Assembly (NCBI GenBank): GCA_000310025.1
Contig: FN649741.1
Span: 4,911,073 to 4,963,026, forward strand
Reading direction: 5' to 3'
From: Ectocarpus siliculosus
Lineage: Eukaryota; Sar; Phaeophyceae; Ectocarpales; Ectocarpaceae
Length of the DNA stretch: 51,954 nt
Shown: positions 1 through 10,013 of the stretch, in pieces
Numbering within the stretch: position 1 is the first letter of the stretch
Layout: the number at the start of each line of letters is the position of its first letter
The notes under the pieces: model-generated
Seen by the model: only the letters and a program-made list of their open reading frames with translations
Told to the model about the DNA's origin: nothing
Database searches by the model: none
Made by a program: the position numbers and the translations under genes

Positions 1-3000
1 ACGAACTTGGCGGCACTGCCGCGCTCCTCCTGCACTTGGTGGACATGCCCATGATCACAAAAGAACCCGGCCGTTGAATGGCCTCGAGAACGGAAATCAA
101 ACTTTGGCGAAGGGGGCGATAGGCATCTCTGAGCATATATAGTAGAACGTTTAGCGGCACCCACATATCTAGGCTGGCAGCAACGCGAATACTTCTAGGG
201 CGAAACGTCCGACGTGGGCACGGCAAATGCGGCAATAAATGGATAGAAAAATACAACAGCGTACAACGTCACCACCCCTCCCCCCTCGGCTCCAGAGCAT
301 TGACTGGGCAAAGTGAGCGAAGACAACGGTACCAATCTGGGAAGGCACGCTCTTGGGGCAGGACACAAACAAAAGAGTGCAAAATGAAGACCTCTCGTTT
401 GTTCGGCATTCTCTCCACGTTGCCCACTCGACGAGAACAAAAAGTCCTCGTTGTATTTACTCCTGCGCATCCCCAGATCCGCTACGTTCGTACGACTGCG
501 GGGTGCATCATGTGAAACGGCCACAGCAGTACAAACGCCAAAAAAAGCAAAAAAAGCCGCCCTCTCTCACCTCTGTCAGCACCGCCACCAGCTGACGCAC
601 TGGCATCTCCTGCTCGGGACCCGCCTCGGCGAGCAAACCACACAGCGCGCTTCTGCTCTGCCCCAGCCTCGCAAGCGCGGCGTCAATCCTTCGGGCAAGG
701 TTCGCCCACGCCGTCGCCTCCGGGCCTAGCTCGTGACCCGGAACGGTCGCCGCCGCCGCCGCCGCCGCCCCCGCGACCGCCCCCGCCCCCGTGACCGCGC
801 CATCCCCGCCCGCGCCTGCTACTACTCCACGGACGTCTTCCCCGGGGCCTGTTGCCGCCGGTCTCCCCTTATCTCTGGACGACGGAGCATCGCCGCCTTG
901 GCGTTGCCGACTGGTCGGCGGCGAACCGGACGTGCCCACCACCACCTGCTCCACCCAGGCTCCGACGGGAGCGGCCAGAGTGCTAAACGACCAAGTGCTC
1001 GGTTCTTCTTCTTCACCTCCCCCGCCACCGCCCGCCGCCGTATCCTCGCCGATTGCTGACCTGGGCGTGGCCAGCCCGGGCTTCCGGTACTCTCGGGCAT
1101 CACTCCCGCCGCTAAACACCGCCTGCGTGATCGCGCCCGACATGGCCAGCGCCAGCGGGCACCCGCGGCACAGGTCCACCAGCCGGCCCCCCTCCTCACA
1201 CAGCGCCACCTCGCCCGCCGCCCTCGTCGCCAGCTGCCTGGCGACCTCCACGCCCAGCGGCTGCGCCATCGTCGCCTCCGCCCCGACCGCCTGCAGCAGA
1301 CCCTTCACCGGGCTGGTGACGAGCAGCTGGCAGCCCGACTTCCACAGGGCGTCCACCACCTCCCTCTCGTGCACGTCGTCCACCACCACCAGGCAGCGGA
1401 GACCGGCGAGCAGCGGCCCCCGGCACAGGTCCGCCACGTAGTTCACCGCCTGGTCCTGGTCCCGGAAACGCACCGGTTCTCGCAGGTTCGGGTCCGCCAG
1501 CGCGGCGCCCGGGTCGCCGCCGCCGCCGCCAGCGTCGCTGCCCCCGCCGCCGCTGCCCACGCTCCGCCTTAGCAACGCAGACGATGACGCCCCCCCCGCA
1601 TGCTCGCCGTCCGTCAGCCAGGCGTACACCGTGTCGGCGAGGCCCTGCAGGACCGAGACCAGGCGGTGGTTCGCCCCCTTCCCCGCGTGCAGCCAGAAGA
1701 CTCGGTCCCCGAACCGGCAGCGCACTGTGGCGTCCCGCACGACCGCCGCGGCGAGGACAGTCTTGCCTGACCCACTGGGCCCGCCGATCCCCGCGATCTC
1801 CAGCGGAAGGAAGGGGTGCAAGATGGTCGCCTCTATCTGCTCCGTGAGCTTCTCCCTGGGCACGTACGCCGGCGGGGGCGGGGGCACCCGCGGCAGGGGG
1901 AGCAGCTCGCCCGCTGCCACGAGCGTCGCCGAAAGAGCCCGCCTCAGCTCCCGGCCGAGCGCCGGGCCCTCCGCCCTCCGCACGCAGTTCCAGGCCGCGC
2001 TGTAGCCGCGGCTCGCCGGGCCCACGTCACTCGCGTGGGTCACGAGCTCCGCCAGCTCGGCGAACCGGGCGGGCTCGTGGAGCAACGTCAAGACGTCGGC
2101 GAGACGGTTCGGGGTGAGCTGGTCGAACTGCCCCTTCGCCCAGTAGGAAGGACAAGGCGGCAGCTTCAGGTCCATCGAGAAACTTCCCCGCCGCCCGGGC
2201 CTGCTGGAGCCACCGCCTCCTCCTGCCGACCCACCGGCGCCGGCGCCGGCGCCGGCGCCGCTGCTACCGCTGCGCTTGCCTCCCTCGCCCTCCTTCTCCG
2301 AGAGCTGGGCGATGGCCTTCTCTATCCTCGCGCAGGGCTCCTGCAGGTCGCCCCCTTCCCCGCCCGCGAGGATCTCTTCCCACGCCGTCGCCACCCCGAT
2401 GAGGGGCAGGGTGAAGCGCCGCACGACCGCGCTGGCCCTGTAGCGCTCCACGACGTCGATGAGCTGCAGGACGCTCGACTCTATCTTCCGAACCAGGTCC
2501 GTGGACTCCACGATGTCCTGCACCGTCCTCGAGATCAGCACCGCCCACGCCCGCGCGCACCTCCTGCAGACCTCGCCCAGCACCGGCCCGCACGCACGGA
2601 CGCACACGCTCGACACCGCCGCCTGGAAGCTGCGCAGCTTCTCGTAGACGCCGCCGAGGAGCATGGCCTTCGGCGCGCACGACGCCCCGAAGGAGGAGTT
2701 GATGTCCCACGTTGGCTCCAGCACCGCCCACAGCTCCTCAAAGCCCGAGGGCCCCTGGGCCGCTTCGTCCCGCGGGGCCCCGCCGCTCAGGTGCAGGCCG
2801 GACATGGCCGGGATCGCCCTCACCCCGGCGGTGGGCAGGTAGATCGAGGCCCTGGCCTCTCCCACCGCCCCGCCGGGCGGTGAGTCCGGAGACGTGCAAT
2901 CCGTGCCCCCGCTCCCTCGCCTGCCGTAGCTGGTGCCGCTCCCTCTGCTGCCGTAGCTGACCATGCTCCCCCGGCTGCCCCTGCTGCCGTTGAACGCCGT

Positions 3001-6000
3001 CCGCGCCGCCGCGGCCGCCGCCACCGTGGCCGGCGTGGGCGCGAAGGGCAGGCTGCCGCTGTCGCACGTCATGGTAGTCCCCGCCTCCGACGGCGCGGCG
3101 TACACGTCGGGAGACAGGGCGGGCTGGATGGTGAGCTTGCCGACAGACTTGTCCGAGTTCGGAGGGCCGAAGGAGTCGGTCCTGGAAGTGCCGAACGACT
3201 CCAGCCTGTCGACGGTCGTCATCATGCCCCCCGAGGCCTTCTCGCCCGCCGCGCCGCCCGTGCCCCCCCCCATGTCTTCGACCACGGAAGGGTGTCTCTC
3301 GTCTAAGAAGGGCAAGCTGCGGGAGGTGTGCGACGCGGCGGCGACGGTCTCGGGGCTCCGCCTCGAGACAAGCGTGGCGACACCAATTGCGGCGTCTTCT
3401 TCCGCTTGCCGGTGACGCCTGCCCGCCACCGTCTCTCGCTCCTGCGCCCCCCTCCCGGCCTTACTGACGGCCGACCGCCCCTCTTGCACACCTCGCGAGG
3501 CCGACGGGCCCGGGTGCGCCGGTGCGCCCGCGCTGCTCCTCCGCCCGCCCACCCCCACAACAACGTCCTCTTCCGAAAAGCTCGTAGAGCTCCTTACGTA
3601 CATGGGCCTATCAGTGTGGCGGGGGTGGTACGGCTCGTCAACCTCGAGGCTGTCCACCGACGAACTCCTGCTGAACCGTTGCTTCGCCGGGACCCCTCTT
3701 CGTTCCAACGCCCCGGCCCCTGCCCCGCGCGCCCCCCCGTTCCTAGGCACCGCTTCCGCCCTCCTCGGCGCCGCCGACACCTCTCGCCCGGACGATGACA
3801 GGGGCGGGGACTCGCTGCTGTCGTAGCTGCTGTCGCGATATATGGCCTCGAACCGCTTCTGCGCCTCCGCGGCTGTATCTGGGGGCGGCGGCGTCGCTTT
3901 CACCGCCGGGGGTCCCTGCTGCTGCTGCTGCTGCTGCTGCCGCTGCGATAGCGGCGGGTCCGCCGCTACAGGTCTTGCCAAGGGTGGTATATTTCGTTTG
4001 TCGACTATACGCGGTTCAAAGGCGGGGACGGCCCCCTTCGGTTTAGGCGCCGGCGCCAGCTCCGGCGGCGGCGGCGGCGATAGGACCGCGGCGGGGGTGG
4101 CGGGGGCGGTGGTGTTGCTGCTACGCGCGACCGTCCGCGAGAGCTCCGGCCGGCGCGAAAACGCGAAAGCTTCGTTCTGCAGCGCGCCGCCGCCGCCGCC
4201 GCCGGTGCCGGTGCCGGCCGGCGGCAGGGGCTGCGGGGGGTTTACCCGGCCTCGTCCGAGTGGCGGGCTTGCCCTCCCGTGTCTTTCTGGTGGGGACGAG
4301 TTCACCGGCCTAGACTTGCTACTGGCTCTGCTGGGCTGGGCAGGCGCCGGGTCTTGGAAAGCCGGCGCCGACTCCTTCGCGTCGGTGGCCAAGACCCCGC
4401 CGGGAGCGCTGGTCGGGCGACGGAGAGACTCCGCGGTCAGCCGGTCCTCCTTGCGGACGGCTAGCGGGCCGCTCGGGGAACCGTGACCGCCGCCATACAG
4501 CGTGGTGGTGTTGGTGGTGTTGGTGGTGGACGGATCGCTCGAGCTGCTTTTGTGCCGCAACCCCTCCGCCGAGACTCCCTCCCCCGCGTCCTCTTCCACG
4601 TCAGCCTTGCCCTCGATCGCGAGCCCGGTGTTCTTGAGGCGGGAAGCGGGCTGCGTCGCCGACTTCGACGCTGGCCCGGCGGCGGCGGCGGCGGCGGCGG
4701 CGGGGGAAGGGCCCCTCCTCTCGCTGGAATCCGAGAACCGGGCCCAAGTGGGGATCATCGAAGACGCCTTGCCGGCGCGCTTCGACTTGCGGACGTCGGT
4801 GGAGCCGAAGCCCACCATCCTCGACCTCATGATCGCGTCGGGGGACTCGGACGTACTCTTCGGCGACCGCTGTTGCGACCCGTCGAAGGACGACCCGGCC
4901 GGCCCGTCCCGCTCCTCGTCGCTCGAGGACGTCGACGCCCCGTCCACGTCAAGCAGCTCCGCCCCCAGGGTGTCGCTCACCGACCGCATCAGCATGCCCT
5001 CGCTGCGCCTGCCGGTCCTCCCTCTCATCCCGTTCGATCCCCCGGCCTCTCCCCGCACCCCGCCTCCGCTCCTCCTCATGTTCACCGGGTGGCCATTCGT
5101 GTTCCTGGCATCACCCGTCCCGGAGACACTGCGGGCACTCCGGGAGTGGTGCTCCAAAGCTCGCCGCGCCGACGCCGCGTTCTCGGAGGCCCGCACTCGG
5201 CCTCGCCCCCGCCCCCGCTCCCGCCCCAGCGCGACCCCCGCCCCACATCGACGGCCCGTCACCGCCAGGCGACAGGTGGTACATGTTTCTCGCGGCCAGG
5301 CCGGCGGCGGCGGCAGCGGAGGCGGAGGAGGCCGGGTCCCTGTCCACTCCGCCCACCTGCGCAGCGGTGACCGTCCCGCCCTGTTGCTGCTGCTGCCCGC
5401 CCCCCGACCCGTTCGGGAGCGCGGAGCCGGCCGGCCGGAAGAGCGCCACGAGGGCGGCGCACACTTCACGGGTTTCGACGGTCACGTAGAGGTTTCGGTT
5501 GCTGAACACGAAGACTAGGGTCCGCCCGGGACTCGCGGCCCTGCCTCCTTGGCCCCCAGGGACACTCGTTGCGGGCCCCACCTGAAAAGGATGATGGTGG
5601 TTCAAGTGTCGGTTGGCGCGAGGGAGGATGAGAGAGCGTCGACCGCAGGTAAGTAGAGTTGAGCGTTAGGTTCATGGGAAGTGCACCCAAGGCGGTGTCG
5701 AGGCAGAGAGGCACCACAGGAGGAGGAGGAGCAACACTGCTGATCTAAACACTCAACTTGCGCAGCATGCATGCATGCGGTGCAGTTGGCAAACAGGATG
5801 AAGTTTAGCCGCAGTTCCGTTATTTAGCTTGTGTGGGTGTTGGTGCTCCCAGTCCTCACGTGGATGTACATACACATACACACGCCAGGCCCAATGTGGT
5901 GTATCCCTCGCGACCGGCTGCTGTAGTGCCCACTACAGCAGTTGTAGGTACTTTCTACTCACGAGTGCTACACTGCTGCGTGTGTACACACAGACACTCA

Positions 6001-6603
6001 GAGAGGCGCCACTGCTCTCATTGACAATTCGACGGACTCGCAACGCATGTTCGTGTACACTTTTGTACCACACGGAAAGCAAATAAGTACACACACACAC
6101 GAGGGGCATGTGCAGCCTAAGGGCACCAACCAGCGTTGTGTTGAGTTTGAGTCATTGAAACCTCTGTGGCGGAAGGAAAGAAGACCGGCAGCAGCAGAGC
6201 GGAGGGACGAAGAGTTCTCTCGCCGATTTCAAGTCAAAAACTCATGGTCAAGCCGCGTGGCAATCAACAACAAATGGGCGTTGTGTGCCACGACTCATTA
6301 GACAGTTGCCAAACAACAAACAAGCGTTTTGTAGTGCAGCAGCTACATAATTCTCTCACGCACCTCTTCCAGGTTCCTCAGGTTGTACGTCCGAGTCTTC
6401 CGGTTGAAGTAGTACGCGTTCGTGCTCTGGCGGAAGACCTCCAGGGTCGAATCATCCGTGTCCAGGCGGAGCCGCCGCTGGTCGCTCTGGCCGCGGTTGT
6501 TGTGCTTCACGACCGGGATCCCGTCCCCGTTCTTGAGCACCGGGAGGATGTCATCCAGGCTCAGCACCAGCTCATCCCGCACCGGCGTGTTCCTCGCCGC
6601 CAT
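1..6603 (-). CDS. PH-domain / NB-ARC NTPase (NLR-like), 3' end beyond the window
   Basis: Proposed exons (minus): 6603-6364, 5581-5247, 5128-571, and possibly 29-1; about 1,711 codons to the donor at 570. Exons 1 and 2 join in phase 0 (LEE|VGPATS) and resemble a PLC-type PH fold: RRLRLDTDDSTLEVF, then RTLVFVFSNRNLYVTVET and a C-terminal helix (residues about 10-150). A long Ser/Gly/Pro-rich region with polyQ (about residue 585) follows, then a helical block (about 985-1140). The NB-ARC core shows a P-loop GGPSGSGKT (about 1,300; 1,750-1,795 nt), Walker B/kinase-2 CLVVVDDVHE (about 1,370-1,399 nt), an RNBS-B-like CQLLVTSP and a GLPL-like GCPLALAMSGA. In NB-ARC proteins this module is an ADP/ATP switch for intracellular sensing; repeats usually follow and would lie left of the window. 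Start uncertain: ATG 6603 is the first in-frame ATG of an open frame. The frame change near 5,130-5,245 needs a short intron. Confidence 0.72.
5918..5941. repeat. Short perfect palindrome in the first intron of the NB-ARC gene
   Basis: CTGCTGTAGTG and CACTACAGCAG are exact reverse complements separated by CC. They lie in the intron between the two PH-coding exons (6363-5582). The arms contain the CTGCTGTA core of a decamer that recurs elsewhere in the window. Function unknown. Confidence 0.7.
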
Positions 6604-9600
6604 CGTGCCCCACCGCGACAGCAGCGTATGCTGCTCTGCTGGTGTCCCACCGCCGCCGCCGCTGCTAGCCGTGTCGGCCTCAGCATGCAGTACCACACGG
6701 CAGCCGAGAATCTGTTTTCTGTGTTTTCAGATTCACCGCCCTCTGTCTTTTGCGTCCGATCTATGCAACAAGATGGCGGCGATTGATGCGGTGGCTAGTA
6801 GGGGCAAGGGACACGATGGTGACACACGACAGAGGGTGGGGGAACCATTTCGCTGGCCGGTCAGTCATGGGGTCAACGACTGGGAACCGAGGTGGTTCGA
6901 CGCTCTCAGTTTTGTAGGCAACAACAACAAAACGTTTTGACTGCTGCTCCTGCTGTGGGCAGCCAACAACGCGACTCTCCATCTAGCTGCTGAATAACAA
7001 AAATTCGTCGCTGTCTTGCTTACCTAACCTTGCTCGGGTGCTGTGGCCACACTAAAGTCTCTCTGTTTCTCTCTCTCTCTCTCACCTGTCCGCTGGACTT
7101 TTTTTCCCTCCCGCCGCCGCCGCGGCATACGTGATGGGGAAAAGAGGTAAATGAATGTCTGCGCGCGACGCAGCAGTCACATCCATGAAGCTCCGTATAT
7201 CACCGTCAATAGTCGGCGGAATCCCGACAAGTGGTGGGTTTCTTCCCACACCTCAAGTCAGTGAAGTTGAGCCGCAAACCCAGCCCAGCCGGACTTTAGC
7301 TTTGGAGGTGGCCCTCTTGTGCACACGTGTACGTCACGCACAAGTACTCATGACATTCATGCGCGAACAAGCAAGGTTTAGGTTTGCGCCGGCTTAGAGA
7401 AGCACGGAAAAATGGAGAAATGAACCAAATACATTGAAGCAGGAGGCAAAACAAAAAGACTTGCAGGTAGGTACTTTCTGACGCTATGAATACATTGCTA
7501 ATCTGTCTCAAACTCTTTTCTATGATAGAGATCGTTAAGTTGTGTCATATTAAGAAAAAAAAATAATAATAATAAATGCTGTCTGGGAAACCGTAGACAT
7601 ACAGGTACTTTCTACTTTCTGACGCTATGAATTCATTGCATATGATTGCTAATATCTGTCTCAGACTTTTCTATGATAGAGATGGATTCGTTGTGTCATA
7701 CTAAGAAAAAAAAAAAAATGAAGGTACCCAGGAACAAACAGCTTCCTACAGGCACTTCACGCGCAATTACTGGCGTACAAGCACTATTATTATAGTACAT
7801 ACAATAGTAGTCCAGTTGTTAACAATGGCGCATATATATGATGTACGGGTAGTAACCCGGGGATCAAAGGGGGTTATTTTTATGTGTTGGTTTCCCGCGT
7901 ACTACCGTGCGATGGGTTCTTCTTCGTCAAATTGTCAAAATTAATTCCACACGAACTCGGCGCCAGCGGAAAGAGAAAACGTTGTGTCATATGAAGAAAA
8001 AAAAAAAAAAACATAGTCTCACGAAAGGATGCCGTACTGTAAACCTATTATAATAGGCTGGCTACAGACTACTCACCGAGGGTACAGAGCACAAAAACGA
8101 GCTTCGGGCATACATACTGCTGTAGAAGACGTTTTATCAATTTAATTGGTGGCGCGTTTATTTGTACTCTTCCTTCGAAGGCCCCAACATCAACCTCTGA
8201 GTGATGAGTAGTGGGTTTTAGCGCAACAACGCCAGAGAGAGCGGCACACGGTCTTCGGGGGTATGATCGTCTTTCGTACGCGCGAAATTTCCATCATGCA
8301 TATGCCATCATCTACCGTCGTCGGAGTCATGCAACCAACCCTAGCTTCAACTTCTGGCTTTTTCACAAAAAGTATTACATAGGAGGGGTGTCCATTCTGC
8401 ATGCATGCGCGCATGCTTCATCCTCCTCGCAGTGCTGATGACAGACAGCGGCCTCTTCGCAAGGGAAGCAAGATTCACACTCGTCACATATGACAACACA
8501 GACTAATACATATTATGGGTGACACCAAATTCAATTTGTTGGAGGTAAAAACAGAACGCCGTGATCGAACCGCCGCCTGCCGCCACAAGAAGGAAAACAA
8601 GCTAGCTACGGTTGATTCATACACGAACGTGAGACGTGAGGAGAAAAAAACTACAAGCTTGTGCCTCATGTTGGTGCACCCAAAGCGGACAGACGTAAGT
8701 AAAGCTAGCTCTTCGTCCACGGCATACACAGTATCAGGTACCATCAGCTATGCACAAAACAAGCTACGTACTACAGACGACCCCAGACAAAAAAAACTGT
8801 CAGGATGCTCCGAGACACACCGCACTAATACTACCATTTGCTCAACTCGTACCATGCTACAATGCCTGCGCCATCGACATGATGGTGCTTTTATGCGGCC
8901 CAATACCGCTGTACTCGTCTGTCCGTGGACAAAAACAGCATCCTTTCGTGTCTCTCTTCGGCGAACACGCACATACCACACGTGGTTTGGTTCAACCTCC
9001 CACCACTACCACCACACATCCCCCACCGCCAAGGGTTTACAAAAAGATATTGGCGACACCATCCACATTGATCCACACAGAGGGCGGCAAAACGTTTTGA
9101 GCACGACGCGGCACGCCCCGTTCGGAACGCCACCGCTTCTACTATGTATGCTGCTAATATCTACATTCAGCTCACCGAAAGCAAAGAAAATCTTGCCCAG
9201 TCTCCTCGAGCTATACTATCGTCGCCACCTACTACTCTACCCACTCACGCAAGATTCCCAAACTTGCTTGACCTATAAAAAAAAACACAGTCCCGCTACA
9301 CCAGTCAATCGTTCTTGTAGATCGAACGACCGGAAGAAGAAGCATTCCATGCATCACGCGACAAGGCCACGCCACCCGCCTGAGCAGTGGAGTCACACCC
9401 AAAAACGTGCGTACCATCAGCGAACTCTCACCCGGTCAGCAGCGCACCGGCCGTGCGATTCAGCAACGATCAATCGCAGCCTCGCACCGTCGAACCGGCG
9501 CAGTATATAGCGCTACGGACCGATGGCGTGTTTCTGGGGGAAGACGCCGCCACGAAGCTACATAGCACGAACTCACCACCAAGAGTGCAAGCCAGGTCCA

Positions 9601-10013
9601 GATCCAGAGCCACCGGGAAACACAGCAAGTGGGCGCGCGTGCATGCCCACCGTTGATCGCACTACTACACTTTCGAGGGGAGAAGACCACACCCACCTTC
9701 TTTTGGGGAAGCACGTTACGACAAGAGTGTCACGACAGTCTTCCTCGTGCTCGCCACATACCATCTCTCAAGCGGCGAAACCAACATTTTTCAACCGGTC
9801 TGTAAAGCCCCGACGCCAACCGCTTGTCTATGGCAAAAGGGGGCGGGCAAAACACCCGGTACAACATGATGACTCGTTCTCTGGTGCGCCACATGGGCAC
9901 AAACGGCAACGTCGTTCCCTCTCGAAAAGCAAAAAAAACACACACACAAACGAACAGCCTTCCAAAAAGACGCTTCGTCATTTTCATCTTAACCTCTGCC
10001 CTCTCCTCCCCTA
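6604..10013. other. Intergenic region between the NB-ARC and PP2C genes
   Basis: No convincing gene was found in this stretch. The open frame across 8,515-9,510 (plus) has no domain-like or compositionally protein-like sequence and no homology I recognise. The stretch holds the probable 5' region of the NB-ARC gene (right of 6,603), the 3' region of the PP2C gene (left of 10,014), a CT tract near 7,060-7,085, the A-tailed repeats at 7,469-8,011, and one copy of the decamer TACTGCTGTA at 8,115-8,124. Confidence 0.55.
7469..8011 (+). repeat. Three related A-tailed repeat copies
   Basis: Two long copies (about 7,469-7,564 and 7,601-7,718) share GGTACTTTCT, TTCTGACGCTATGAAT, TTTTCTATGATAGAGAT and then GTTGTGTCAT-N3-AAG followed by an A tract. 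A third copy (about 7,980-8,011) keeps only the 3' end, GTTGTGTCATATGAAG plus 15 A. A shared 3' end followed by poly(A), with 5' truncation, is what short retroposed elements look like. The first two sit almost head to tail, so local duplication is also possible. Confidence 0.7.

Noticed and set aside
508-5518. Long open frames on the plus strand opposite the NB-ARC gene (for example 1,816-2,883 and 4,502-5,518)
   Set aside because: They are shadows of GC-rich, stop-poor coding DNA. The minus frame has the NB-ARC motifs; the plus frames are compositionally biased and motif-free.
8515-9510. 331-codon plus-strand open frame
   Set aside because: Composition is Thr/Ser/His/Lys-rich without hydrophobic core pattern, it matches no family, and its surroundings look non-coding.
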